Positions 11,495 through 24,063 of a stretch of 64,000 nt of DNA are shown in pieces; position 1 is the first letter of the stretch, and each line of letters opens with the position of its first letter. The DNA is from Salminus brasiliensis (lineage: Eukaryota > Chordata > Actinopteri > Characiformes > Bryconidae): the NCBI RefSeq assembly GCF_030463535.1, contig NC_132878.1, positions 23,131,925 through 23,195,924 of the forward strand. The letters run 5' to 3'. The notes beneath the pieces were generated by a model. That model was not told where the DNA came from. It made no database searches and saw only the letters and a program-made list of their open reading frames with translations. The position numbers and the translations under genes were made by a program.

Positions 11495-14400
11495 ATGGCT
11501 TCCAAAGAAGTGAAGAACAGGGGTGTAAAATCCCTAAAGGATGTACAGACAGTAACTGAGGGGCTGAAATTGCTCTACAGACAGAAGCTTCTTCCTTTGG
11601 AGAAATATTACAGCTTCTCTGACTTTCACTCTCCAAGCTTGGAGGATGCAGACTTTGACAACAAACCCATGATCCTGGTGGTGGGTCAGTACTCAACAGG
11701 AAAGACAACCTTCATTAGGTAAATAAATAAGTAAACATTTTTGTAAAAGGTCCACCTTGGTTAATTTTCATCTGCAGGTCCTGAGCACAAGTCCGACTTT
11801 TGCTGTAAATGGTAAAAGCATTTGCTTAGGACACATGAGCTAAGGCTACTATGTAAATGAGGTGGGGGTGTAGAATGTGATTTAAGCCCCCAAAAATGAT
11901 CAAACATGATTCCAGGGGAGCAAAAAAAGGCACTATAATTATATTATATATATTAAAATAAATAAATTATATATTTATTTATATTATATTTATTTATATT
12001 ATATTATGTTTATTTATATTATATATTATATATATTTATTTATAGGATTGTGTCAGATTGTGCATGATTTATGCATTGTTTTATCTGGATGGATTTTTTT
12101 TAGGTATCTCCTTGAACAAGACTACCCAAGTGGCAGAATTGGCCCAGAACCTACAACCGACTGTTTCACTGCTATAATGCACGGGAATGTTCAGGGGGTT
12201 ATCCCAGGCAATGCACTTGTTGTAGACCCCAACAAACCCTTCCGCAAACTCAACCCTTTTGGAAACACCTTTCTCAACCGGTAAGTGAGACATGGTGTGC
12301 CCTGGGTTGCCAGTTTATTATTAACACTTATTCTGTACCTACACTCATTTGGACATTTTATCAGGCACACCTTACATTTACAAAGCTTCTTGTCTTAGAA
12401 ACAGTAAAAAGCATATCTTAATGTTAGGTGTACCTGATAAAATGACTAATAATGAGCGTAGGTACAAGGTTGGTGCTTCTTATTAATTGGCAACATTGGT
12501 ATATGAATTGGTGGCCAAAGCAAGCAGAGGGGAAGAATGTCTGTTTCCGAGGTTTCTGTCACTGAAACAGAAGTAGTGGCTAAGGAACCAAGGGAAACTC
12601 TTGAGAAAGGGTGGGTCCAGTGTAGAGAAAGACATATTTGTCATTCGTCATTTTTGGCATGTTAAATGTCTTTGCACTTTGCCAAACTTTGAAACACTGA
12701 GGCTGGGAATTTAAGACATATAAATTAAAGCTAGCTGGGAAGTAGAATAAGGTTTGCAATAGTTCAGCAACTGTGATATGTGGAATTTTGTTCAGCTGTG
12801 TAAGCCACAACTGCTGTCACCTTTTGCACTGAAAAACTGAAAAATGAAATGAAAAACTGCATAGAAAACAAAAGTCCTGGAATCCAGTATTTCATTGTAT
12901 TTTTCACTGTTCCTGTAGGTTCCAGTGTGTGCACCTTCACAACCAGGTTCTGGAGAGCATCAGCATCATTGACACGCCTGGAATTTTATCCAGCTCTAAG
13001 AAAAGGATGAGCAGAGGCAAGACAACAACAGACACTTACTGTAGAGAGTGATCTAGTTCATACATAGACTGGTAGTGATGTTTAACCCTTAGAGGTTGAG
13101 AGTTAATGCTTTGGTCTTACTACAGTATTCAAATCTAATTATGTAATAAAACATTTAATGACGTAGTGAGTTGGACAATAAAGTATTCTCACATTTGGTT
13201 AACATTCTTTATAGACATCTTTATTCAACACACTTTTCCAAATAGTGCCAGGCAGTAACAAAGCATGGCTTATAAAAAGTATTGTGAATTGCACCAAACT
13301 TTTATTATTGCTAGTAATCACTGTAATTTCTGCTCATTAAAACTTATTGATGTTAAACCCATAAAAAGCTTCCCATTGGGCTAACACATTAAGCACAAAC
13401 ATGCACAGTGAGTGTGGAGCACAAACATGCACAACCTTTGGACCTCAGATTTGTTTAGTTTTTTTGCTAAAACCTGAATGTGTAAACTAAAAAGTTATGA
13501 TGAAGAAAATGAAGAATTATTTAACATTCCACACTACCGTTTGAGTACTTTTAAAGCTAATTTTAAGCAAATGTGAGTCATTGATTATGTTCTGACTGTA
13601 CTTTTGGGTTTTAAGTCTGATCTCTTGCATTAAAGCTTGTGTTCAAATGGTGGTCAGGCAGATCTGCCAGCTTGAGTGCATTCCATCATTAAAACAAATG
13701 GGTACTATTGCTAATACAAGGAAAATCTGACATTCATGTTTACATTTCACAGATTCTACTTTTCACCCAAATTCTTATGCAGATATATTAGAATTTAAAA
13801 TTTAAAAATACCATGACCATATTTCTATTACATTAAAAAGTAAAATACAAACTTGAAGCATTTTCATTAGTGCTTTCAGATTTTTCGACCGCACTGTAGT
13901 TTATGCCAGTATGTCAGGTTTCCCCCAAATAACAGCATATATAGGCTACTGGGTACCATGTAATATTACATTTCTTTAATTAACCTTTTATTGTGATTCA
14001 GTAGCTTTATAATAGGTATTTTTATACAAGATATTGTACTTACTTTCGTTTGTCCTGTCTGAACCCTGCTGCATGCCTTTTTCACACTGAACAACTGAAA
14101 GTCATTTTCAGAGGTGGGGCTGTATTCTTACTTACTGATGTCATCCTTGCCATCCATAAGTTACAACCGGCTTATTACTAAGCGCTTAATCTGATCTCAA
14201 ATTCATTTTTCATAAAGTTTGCTACTAACCACACCATTTTTAATTTGGAATGCTGATCAAAATCAGCTTTTGACACTATAATTATTACAAAATAAGAAAA
14301 AGGGCCTGAATGTAGCTGGAGTGTCAGATACTGTTCATTTTCCCCACAGACAAAACTCAGAAAAGTGAATTCTCCCAAACGGCACTAAGACTATAATGAT

Positions 14401-17400
14401 GGAATTAAAATGTACATGCATTAACTCTTATCCAAACAGTGCACTGTAACTGCACTTCTTAATGAAATAATTAAGTTAACATAGCTTAAATAATACAGGC
14501 AATTGGGATCACTTCAGTTGATAAAGCCGAACTAACTCAAAAATGAGTAGTTGAGATACATACCCAGTTCAATTGTGTAATGAAAAACTAAACCATTGAT
14601 TTAAAAAATGTAATGTCATTCACTTTCAGTTGAGATTTTTAATTAAATTTGTCTTTAAATAAAGTCTTTGAGTTATTCCTAATATTTTTTGTGTTGTTTA
14701 TACATATTGAGTTGTGTTTACACTGATATACAGTGTGATGTACAGTAAGGTACATTTAGTAGTATCTTACTTACATTCAACTTAACCTCTAATTCATTTG
14801 TTAAATAAAGCTTAACTTTATTGATTTTAGGGCAATGTTGTGTCAAAGGTTTTAAGTAAGGTGAACTTACATGTACTGCTCCTTTAGTTCTACACTAGAA
14901 CTACAAGACAAATCTAAATGATCTTCGTATCTCCATTTTGGGGCAAACTATCGGTTTAACCCAGAGAGTAAATCCAGATTTACTCTTTAAATCAGGTGCT
15001 CAGCCTGTGTCAGAGACATGCTGTGTTCTTCTGGCCTTAATGCAGAATGACAAGCTCGAGATTTGAAGTTCCAATTACAAACACCAAACCTCAAGTTTAG
15101 TGTTGAAGCATGTTAGTGTTTAAATTGTGCTAAAAGTATGTGTGTTGTTAATTAAGAGCAATTTCAAATGCAATGTTTTATGGCTTCTCTTAGGATATGA
15201 CTTCCCTGCGGTCCTCCGCTGGTTTGCAGAACATGTGGACCGCATCATCCTCCTATGTGACGCTCATAAGCTGGAGCTGTCCGATGAGTTCTCACGCACC
15301 ATCACAGCTCTGCGGGGCAATGAGGACAAGCTGAGGGTGGTTCTCAACAAGGCCGACATGGTGGACTCCCAGCAGCTGATGCGAGTGTATGGTGCCCTCA
15401 TGTGGTCGCTGGGCAAAGTGTTCCGCACCCCAGAGGTCCTGAGGGTCTACATTGGCTCCTTCTGGTCCTCTCCTCTGAGGATGACTGACAACCGCAAGCT
15501 GTTTGAGCAGGAGGAAGATGACCTCTTTGCTGATATTCAAAACCTGCCTCGCAACTCTGCCCTGAGAAAGCTCAGTGACCTAGTAAAGAGAGCACGGCTT
15601 GTGAGGGTAAGGTACAGTCACCTACGGTCATCAATAGAGTTTGATATTAACTATTAACTTGCACCATTCAGAATCACAGGTCATGAGTTCATAATATTGG
15701 AAAAACCTCATGTTACATGCATCCAAAATAAAAAGCTATAGATGTTAACAAAAGGAAAGCTGCAGTGAGAATTAAATAAAATAAAGGTATTATTTGACAG
15801 TTTATCTTCTTATTTTTCACTCCCAATACATATTATTCAGCTATTTTGATAATATGCTATAGACTACTGTTAATTGAGTAATGAAAATGTTAATATGAAC
15901 AAAGTTTTGTATGATAATAATAATTTAATAATTTCAGTATTCAGTATTAGAATATAATGGAAAGCTAATTATTTCAGTAAGTTGTCATGTACATGCTCAG
16001 TTTGTTTACTGCAAATGATTGTTTGGCTCTGTTCATTGTTTTGAGCTGCCTGCTGCATAGCAACTGGTTTAAAAAAAATGCTGCGTCATTATTACTAATA
16101 ACACTTCCAGCTTTAGAGACAGCACAGATGGCAAACAGTAGTCTGGGAGAAAAGTCCCTGTGGAGCACAGAGACTAACAACTTCCTCGTTTTATTGGATG
16201 CTTTGCTTTGTCTTGTCATTCGCTTGAAAAATAAAGAGCTTCCTTCCAACACTATCAGTGCTGATCTCAGTTACATGCATTTTACATGGGGGTTTATTCT
16301 TACGCCCATAAAAAAAGAATTTCTATTGTTTTATACCATTTGAAAATGACAGCTGCTCTTTGTCCATATTGTGTGAACATTTTATAATCTATGGATCAAT
16401 AGAAATGCTCTAAATAGAAAGATACTTTGAGACTTTAATGATACTTTACAGGACATGTTATTGAAGGGGAATTCCACTGGATAGTTTTCAATATTTCTTC
16501 ACCTGTTTGAATGTGGGCTAATCATAATTCAAAAAACATTTTATCCAAAAGTCCATATTTGTACTTTCAAAAAAGAGGACACTGAGGACACACTGGTATC
16601 CACCATGGATGTTGTGGCTGGGGGATTTCAATTAGGCCTAAATTGTATTCTGAACTGAAAGGAGATTATTTGGTCATTTGGGCTAATAATGCTATTTATT
16701 GGTCTTGCTGAATGAGTATATGTGTATGTATTAATGTACATACTGTAGTTGCATGGTTTGAGAGGTATTTCCACCCTCAAACATATACATTGCCACAGCA
16801 TTACAACTTACTTACAACAGACCTATTTAAAAAAACCCAGACTTGACATCCTAACTATGGTGGATGCTCTTGTTTTCCCAGTGTCCTCATTTTTAAAAAC
16901 AAGCATATGATTAAGGATATGGTTTGGATCAAATGTTTTTAAGATGATTATCAGCACACTTTCAAACTTTTGACTGGTACTGTATTTCATTTACTATCCA
17001 AAACCACTAGTTTTTAGTTTTTACATGTCTAGTTCCAGTTCTGACCCCGTATGTTTCTCTTGATGAGAAAATTTCACACCAGACCACTCTGATTCCCCTG
17101 TAAAGATAAAGCCGTTCTGATTTCTTCTATATTACACATTTGTGCAAATTGTGATTTTGTGTGTGATTTACTTGTGTGTGGAATACGGTTTAAGTTTAAG
17201 TTTAAATTCTACTGCTTTCCTCTTATTCCAGGCCCATGCTTACATTGTTAGCTCCTTGAAGGAGGAGATGCCTCTCGTCTTCCGCCGAGACAACAAAAAA
17301 AGGGATTTAATATACGACCTTCCAGCAATCTTCTCCAGAATTGAACAACGGTATCAGATCTCACCTGGAGATTTCCCTGACTGTGCAAAGATGCAGGTCT

Positions 17401-19703
17401 GTTACAGTCCACATAAAACTCCTTCCCAAGAATTCCCCAAAATAAAGATACAGTCATGTGAAAAAGTTAGGATACTTAATAAAACCTTTTTTAGGATATT
17501 TAAACATATTAACATTTGGTCTTAATTTAAACAATATTAATATATGTAAATGTAACAGTATGAATAGAGGTAATTTAACTAAACACAGAAATATCTTTTT
17601 TAAATCATTTGTAAAATGAATAAAAATTACTGTTTTCCTGTGAAGAAAAAGTAAGGACACCTTCCACATTTATTACTACTTCAAATGCCTGAATCAGGGG
17701 CAGACTAGAACATGCTTAAAAAGGATTTTGGAGGACCCTATTTTATTAAAACCTCAGACTTTTAGTTTAGTTCGCTCTTAATTGGTGAATGTTATTACCA
17801 TGGAGCTTTCTGAGGCTTTTAGAAAGAAGGTAATAGATTCAGATAAGTCTGGAAGAAATCGGAGGCCGTTCCACTGTTTCCTAATTAATTTACAAATGTA
17901 ACAACAGCCAACATGGGCACGTCATGTTGTCATAGCAAGCTCAGTCCAACAGCAGACCACAATTTGCACACAAATTCACACAATCCTAAAATCTCATCAC
18001 AGGATCTACAGGTAGCTCTTGCCGCAGCGGAAGTCAAAGCACAGCATCTACCATCAGAAAGAGACCGCACGCATTTGAATTTCATGGTCTGTCAAAAACA
18101 CCATCAGAGCAAGACTAAAGTTTTCCACAGAACACCTACACCAAGACCAGGACATCTGGAACAATGTGCTTTGAACAAATTATTGTTTAATGAATTTCAT
18201 TAATTAAAAAATGGAATTATTTGGACACAGTAACATGACATGTTTGGTGTAAACCACACACAGCATTTGAGCACAAGAACTCTTTCTCAACTCTCTCTTT
18301 GAAGCAAAGAGGTGGACATGTCATGGTTTGGGGCTGCTTTTCTGCCGTAGGGCCTGGAGAGCTCTCCAACATAGAATCCACTTTGAATTCTTTATGGTAT
18401 CAAAAGGGTGCTTGAGTACAATTTCTTCAGTTTTATGTGTTCAGTTATATTACTTCCATCTATTAATATTGTTCAAGTGAAATTCAGATGTCCAAAGGTT
18501 TAAATATACAAAAAAAGAAAAAGGGTGCCCTAACTTTTTACATGACTGTATTTATTGAGTCTTTGAAAAGGCAGTTGATAAATAAAAATCCAGAAATTGC
18601 TATTTGATGCCATTTTTTCTTTTTAAATCAGAAACAAATGATGGAAAAACTGTTTATTGTTCAGAGCAATAAAATACTTGAATGTGAATGTTTTTGTAGC
18701 ACACTAATCCATGTTACTGTACTCTTCTAGCCTGCCAGCTAGCAGCTGGCAGCTAGGGGTTTACAGCTGGCAACAATGAAACAAAAGAAAAGCAATGCAC
18801 AACAGTTCTTATTATAAATCTGAATCCAGCACAGTTAGCTGATTTTTCCCACATCCACTAAACCTGCCTATTAACATGGCAGTTGAATCAGGTGTGTTTG
18901 AGCAAAAAAAGCTGGGCAGTAATCCTACCCTCCAGGACACGGGTTGCCTACCTCTATAGCAAATCTGACTCCTCATTGTGTGCTCCTCCCTTCATCCTAC
19001 AAATGCCCACTTGTAGCAAACTTGTGAAAAGTGCTACAAACTTCCATAATGTGAAGTGAAGTTGGCGAGGGCATGTTTATAAACATTACTGAAGGATATG
19101 TGTCCTTGTTAACTTTTCTATGTCCCCCACTGGCAGGAGCGACTCATGAATCATGACTTCACCAAGTTTAAAGCCATTAAACCCAAACTCATGGCTGGTT
19201 TGGATGAGCTCTTGACCAACGACATTGCAAAGCTGATGCCTCTTCTACGGCAGGAAGAACTAGAGGCTGCTGACCAACCCGGAGTGCAAGGTGGGGCCTT
19301 TCTGGGGACGGAGAAAGGTCCATTTTTTGAAGGGAACCCCTTTTATTACACAGGGCCCAGTGGAGAGTGTGAGGTGATATCTGGTGAAAGTTGGGTGGTC
19401 TCGAAAGATAAACCTAAATATGATGAGATCTTCTACAACCTCTCCCCTCATGAGGGCAAACTCAGTGGAACCAAGGTGAAGGACTGGATGGTCAGAACCC
19501 AACTGCCCAGCTCAGTACTGGGCAGAATTTGGAAACTCTCAGATGTGGACTGTGACGGCATGCTGGACGACGAGGAGTTTGCTTTGGCCAGCCATCTGAT
19601 CGAGGTGAAGCTGGAGGGCTTTGGGCTTCCCCCAAAGCTCCCTGCCCACCTGGTGCCTCCGTCCAAAAGAAGGCGCAAAACCTTAAATTCCGAGAACAGT
19701 TAG
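11495..19703 (+). CDS. ehd2: EH domain-containing protein 2 (dynamin-like ATPase)
   Basis: EHD2 is a membrane-bending ATPase that oligomerises at caveolar necks and regulates their stability and endocytic recycling. Coding exons 11495-11718, 12104-12280, 12919-13016, 15194-15606, 17232-17396 and 19137-19703 join in phase to 547 residues (vertebrate EHDs are about 535-545). Visible motifs are the P-loop GQYSTGKT at about residues 64-71, the [11 protein letters not shown] segment, switch DTPGIL, NKAD, and a C-terminal EH domain at roughly 447-540. The EF-hand-like loop [12 protein letters not shown] starts near 495. The tail ends in a basic stretch (PPSKRRRK). The start is the only ATG after the acceptor and matches family N-termini. 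The intron after 13016 begins GC rather than GT, and phase requires this. The intron after 17396 holds a Tc1 relic. Paralogues EHD1, 3 and 4 are less likely because of [11 protein letters not shown], tail sequence and linkage to selenow. Confidence 0.93.
12335..12465. mobile_element. Short MITE with about 42-bp terminal inverted repeats
   Basis: The left end (GTACCTACACTCATTTGG, then CATTTTATCAGGCACACC) is repeated in inverse at the right end (TAGGTGTACCTGATAAAATG, ending GCGTAGGTAC). The two arms pair with only a few mismatches, with about 45 bases between them. The arm resembles the common fish repeat with an ACTCA..CTTTATTAGGTACACC end. It lies in ehd2 intron 2, shortly after the exon ending at 12280. 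Confidence 0.8.
16945..16985 (-). mobile_element. Possible isolated Tc1-type end
   Basis: Read on the minus strand this begins TACAGTACCAGTCAAAAGTT, close to a widespread Tc1-like terminal repeat of fish. No clear partner end was found upstream, so this is a truncated relic or a chance match. It lies in ehd2 intron 4. Confidence 0.35.
17451..18548 (+). mobile_element. Degenerate Tc1/mariner transposon
   Basis: The ends are near-perfect inverted repeats inside TA: CAGTCATGTGAAAAAGTTAG at the left, and CTAACTTTTTACATGACTG at the right. The interior carries decayed Tc1 transposase, for example the translated piece [15 protein letters not shown] around 18320-18360. Stops and frameshifts interrupt the frame, and the 1.1-kb length is below the usual 1.6 kb. 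It is dead and sits in ehd2 intron 5, about 54 bases after the donor. Part of it extends an open frame beyond exon 5, but that is not coding. Confidence 0.88.
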
Positions 19704-20609
19704 GACTGTGGGGATGCATAGAGACTTATGTATAAATGCTCAGCAATTTACAGTCAAAACAGCTGAATGGTGGCTGAGATGACAGCGTATGTCTCACTCA
19801 TTTACCAAAGATTTATTACAATCAACTACTTCATATTACAGATAAAAGTGCTTACAGTAGTTCACATACTCTTTTACAACACACTGCAGCACTACCATCA
19901 TCTACCCAACATTAAAAGAAATAGAATAGAAGTAGAATTTCACCCCAGTATGAATGCTGTACGGTGGTCCTTTCCTCAGCCTATGTAAATTTTAAAATGT
20001 CCAGGTTTTCCCAATCCCATTTTTTTCATTTCATCGCTGAATGTCTGCTAAATAACATAACACTTGAAGTTCCTTTATGTCACGGGTTGGTTTGGTCTAA
20101 AACTTAGTCAAGGCCAGATAATGTGTTGCTGTAAAATGCAGCCCTGGGTCAAAGATAATTTTGATTCCAAGATGGTGCACAGCAGAATTACTTATGAAAC
20201 ATTATTATGAAAGGAAAGGGGTTTTGTGCTTGTTTATCTTCATTATATACTTTTAGGCAATTCATTTAGGCAACTACTAAACGATTTGCCAAATGGCATG
20301 AATTTGACGAGATGTAAAATGTCATGCAAAATTCATTAAACCTCATGTTAAAGTGATATTGTTTACACCATTGTTTTTGCGTGTCACATTTTTTTCTATT
20401 GATTTTTTTTTTTTTTTTTTTTTTGAGAAGAGCAGCATCAACAAAGACTATTTGTGACCTTATTGTGAACATGTTGTATTCTTCAAAACGACCACAGAAT
20501 GCATTTTAAATGTAAAGGGCTTTTTGTGAACCACTCAGGCCTGGAGCAAATATACATGAGCTACCAATAATATACAACCTTTGTTTAGAAAATATACTTT
20601 TCTAATAAA
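19704..20609 (+). other. ehd2: ehd2 3' UTR with poly(A) signal
   Basis: After the ehd2 stop no further exon is visible. The stretch is AT-rich, with a run of about 20 T near 20403-20424. The first well placed AATAAA is at 20604-20609, just before the selenow promoter. If it is used, the 3' UTR is about 0.9 kb. Confidence 0.5.
20604..20609 (+). terminator. AATAAA poly(A) signal, probably ehd2
   Basis: A canonical AATAAA hexamer lies about 900 bases after the ehd2 stop and about 110 bases before the first selenow ATG, in the same transcriptional direction. Confidence 0.5.
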
Positions 20610-20639
20610 AACCTAACCACATTTTCCGTTAAAGAAGTC

Positions 20640-20722
20640 TTTAGACGCTTCTCACGCGTACCGGAAGTGCAGCCGAGTGGAGCGTCTTTGTTGTTTTGCT
20701 GTGGCTCTTTGGCTTTTAGAAA
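20640..20722 (+). promoter_or_regulatory. selenow: Core promoter of selenow with ETS-type site
   Basis: The short GC-richer block after the ehd2 poly(A) signal contains ACCGGAAGTGC at 20659-20669, a consensus ETS/GABPA site. Such sites usually sit within tens of bases of the start of TATA-less housekeeping genes. That would place the transcription start at roughly 20660-20700, before the ATG at 20723. No TATA box is seen. The start site is inferred, not shown. Confidence 0.5.
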
Positions 20723-20851
20723 ATGCTGGGTTCGCTCCGCCTCGCCTGTTTCATAACAACCAAGACAATCAGCGCGAGATCTGCCAGACCTCTCACTTCT
20801 CTCCCACTCTCACATTATTTCAACCAGACAAGGGGTGTCTCCACCGCAGAA
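20723..20851 (+). other. selenow: Candidate in-frame N-terminal extension of selenoprotein W (mitochondrial-presequence-like)
   Basis: An ATG at 20723-20725 follows the in-frame stop TAG at 20717-20719 and has A at -3. From it 43 codons run open and in frame into the family start ATG at 20852. The peptide begins MLGSLRLACFITTK and ends NQTRGVSTAE. It has Arg at 6, 19, 22 and 37, Lys at 14, many Ser/Thr/Leu, and no acidic residue until Glu43. These are the features of a mitochondrial targeting sequence, with a plausible cleavage region after Arg37. Known selenoprotein W proteins start at the second Met and are cytosolic as far as I know. The sequence shows only that the frame is open; translation is inference. 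Confidence 0.5.
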
Positions 20852-23513
20852 ATGGGGGTCAGAATACACATAATTTACTGGTAGGTCACTCTAGTGCTAT
20901 TTATAGCACACGAAAGCGGATAAGTGCTCAGACTTGCAGATGTAGCAGATAGCTATCTCTCTGAACTGGGCTTCATCTGTGGAGCTGTAACAGCAGAAAC
21001 CGGCTGTTGTTGTTGATGAAAGTAGCGTTGTGTGTTTTTAACGTCTAGCAAGCCGATATTACACATCGCCCGTATTTTTAATAACTTCTTTACAGTTAGC
21101 ATGCTTGCAACTTTGCATTGTTTGGTAAAAAACTCAAAGACAGGCATTGATCTCGCCCAACAGGCCGTGTTAGTAGCTAATTTCTGAAAAAACATGCAGC
21201 ATTGCTAGACTGGAATTACCTGAGTGTTTAGCCCGCAGCACAGGTGCTGTAAAGATAATGAGTCTACAGCTGAGGTTACAGCTCTGACAGCCCTGGATAA
21301 GATGCACTGCTAAAAAACACAGCCAGGTGCTGAATAAAAGGAGCCTGCAGTCTTTACTTTATGACTGTACTGATGTTTTAGTAGTTAATATGTTAAGCCC
21401 TCATATCAACACAGCAATATTTGCTTTACAGAATATAATTCAGAGGACAGCAGTTAAACTAGTTATTGAATGCAGTAATGTTTAATAGCTGATATCAATG
21501 CAGTTATATTCATCCTTTTTTATTTGTTTCTTTTTTTTCTCAGTGGTGGATGAGGGTACAGACCCAAGGTAGGTTTTGTGTGCTCTAATTACAGAACGTT
21601 GTTTCTGCATCTGTCTGTGTTTATTTATTTGCTTCTGATTTGCTATTTACTATCTGATTGAATCCCCCTTGTGTTTTACAGTTCACCAAGCTCAAGACGT
21701 TGCTTGAGGATGAATTTCCAGGCGACCTTGAGATTGTAAGTGATCCAAACCTGTAATTTTGTAGACTAGAGAGAGAGTCGTGAATGACATTTCTTTTGCT
21801 GACTCTTTAGTCAGTATGGATTTTAATCTTTGATGCTGCACAGTTTATCTACAAGATCATCTATAGTCGAAGACATGTTATGTATCATAATACAGTTTCT
21901 ATCACATACGTATCACACACCCTACATTGTCCCTGAAAGCTGAACTCCTACTACTGTATTACTCCATTGAGCTTTCCCGAGGGAGATGCCTCTGTTGTGG
22001 AACAGAAAGCATCCTGGTAACTGTTGGAGAAAATAACCTATTTAAGAATTTGGTAGATTTCAAGAACAGTTACGAGACCTACGAATGCTGTGCTGACAAA
22101 CATGTACATCCAAAATGCTAACCTATATGTTCTAAAATAATTGTTTTATTTCATGTCATTTTAGAGCATTTCTGTTGGTCCACTCTTCAGGAAATGTTCA
22201 TACACTCTAAAAAGGGCAACTGCTGTCGCCAAAAAAAAAAAAAAGGCAATTGCAACCTTATGTAAATTCGGTTATGGTCAGAATATCAGTACCAGTTTTT
22301 TAATCAAATTGTTAATATTTGTCATGTGTTGTCATTTCATGTCGGTCCTAAAGAATTGAGGAAGTGTTTCTGATTGGGTCTCTGAGGTTTCTGTGTAGTT
22401 TTCTGTAGATACACAGGGTGTGTGCAGCTTGTATAACAGGATGGTGCAGCACACCTTGTGGTGAAGAGCGAAAGTGAAACAACAAAGACTTTTTTTTCGT
22501 GTCATTTAGCTAGTTAGGTTATTAAACTATAATTAATTCTTCGCACAAACTACTTTTTAGGGCCACTATAAAAACATGAATGTAAAGTTCTCTGAATGTG
22601 GATTACTGGTTAGTTAGTGCGGCCTTGTTCACGTTAATATGGTTACATTTGAAAATCTATTTGTGGTGTAAACGTTCTGTCTACATTAGTGTTTCTGCAT
22701 TGTTCTGTGTACACCCTGAAATGCAGGGAGTGATAGGAAAACTATGTGCCCAACACTTGAGCCACAAAGGTTCCTTATTTCCGACCAGTGTTTTCAAATC
22801 TGTCAGGCCACGGAGAGCTTTTTTTTAGTAGAGGAAAATGCTAATACTTTGTGGGCAGATGGCCAGAACTCAGTTTATCTAGGTAACTTAAGAGGAAACC
22901 CAGCCTGTCTTCATGAAAAAGAGCTGAGGAGCATTGCTACCTGGCTAACTGAGAAATCCGGCTTGGTAGGTCTGTGATGATGATTATTGTTGTGGTTGGG
23001 CGTTCAGCATTCTTAAAAATGTTTCATAGCTAGTACATGGTGATCATATATGGTCTTGATTGCTGAGGCCACACAGCAGGTTGGGTTTTTGTTACTTGTT
23101 GTTTTACTGTGTTTATTTCTGTTTCTCTATGCAGTCTGGTGAGAGCACCCCCACAACTTCGGGGTGGTTCGAGGTGGAGGTGAATGGCAAGCTGGTGCAC
23201 TCCAAGAAGGTGATGAACCCTTTGCTGGCACACTTGTTTATTTAGCTCACAAATAATGGGGTCTTCTGGCAATTGCAGAGGATACTTTAATATTAAACCT
23301 TCTTTACACTCTCCATGCTTTTTTGTTCTGCTTATAAATGAGATCATGTAGCTCTTGTATGTTGGATATTTAAATTTACATGTACATGCCATATATCACA
23401 TAAAAACCTGAGGTTCAGACTGTCTGGTTTTACAGAACGGGGATGGCTTTGTGGACAGTGCTCAGAAGATGGCCAAGATTGTGAGTGCTATTGAGAAGTC
23501 CATTGAAAAATGA
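20852..23513 (+). CDS. selenow: Selenoprotein W
   Basis: A small thioredoxin-fold redox protein of the Rdx family (SelW/SelT/SelH/SelV). Coding exons 20852-20880, 21544-21568, 21682-21735, 23135-23209 and 23436-23513 join in phase to 86 residues, the usual SelW length. The first intron splits the Cys10 codon, giving C-G-G-U with UGA at 21551-21553 read as selenocysteine 13, then GYRPK. This is the CxxU redox motif. Later family segments are LKTLLEDEFPG, SGWFEVEVNGKLVHSKK and NGDGFVDS. A SECIS element in a downstream 3' UTR exon supports recoding of the UGA. The ATG at 20852 has a strong context (gcagaaATGG) and matches family N-termini; an in-frame ATG 43 codons upstream is described separately. 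Standard gene callers would stop at the UGA. The TGA after IEKSIEK at 23511 is the true stop. Confidence 0.95.
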
Positions 23514-24063
23514 GACTATGATGATCTTGGAGGTGAGAAACTTTAACATAAATTGAAATGGACATTTTACAGCTGTAGCAAACTAGTGTCTGTGTCTTCC
23601 AACACTCCCAATGTAACACAACAAGCATGTTGTTGCGATTATAACATGGTTTATTGACATTTAATAATAACTCTTGAGACAATCATTAATATATTAGTTG
23701 ACTAAGGCAACTAATATATAATATATATATTATATATATATATATTGTACACTGTACATTGTATTGTACAGTGTACATTGTACACTCATTGTACAGATGC
23801 ATAACTTTAATGTAATTTTCTCAGACAGCTCAGTGTTTGTGCAGTGCTGTTAATCGGGAGCTATTTGCACTTGGATTCATTGTTTTGACTCTGAGTTGAG
23901 TCAGGAGTATTTGTAGTCTAAAGTTTGTTGAAATTGTATTGTTCTTGCAGATGTATTAGTAATTTTGTCTCTCTCTTCTTTTCTCTCGTGCTCTTTCCTA
24001 TTTTCACCCTCTCCTCATCCATCTGTCAGTTTGTTCTTCTTTGTTTGTCGGCCTCTCTGGCAG

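Noticed and set aside
13870-13905. Word TACAGTGCGGTCGAAAAATC (minus strand) resembling a Tc1 end
   Set aside because: No matching second end was found in ehd2 intron 3, so a mobile element cannot be supported.
17913-18203. 96-codon open frame resembling a protein gene
   Set aside because: It is inside the dead Tc1 element and is decayed transposase sequence, not a host gene.
20677-20952. 91-codon frame overlapping selenow exon 1
   Set aside because: It begins at a non-ATG codon and is in a different frame from selenoprotein W; it is a shadow of the exon.
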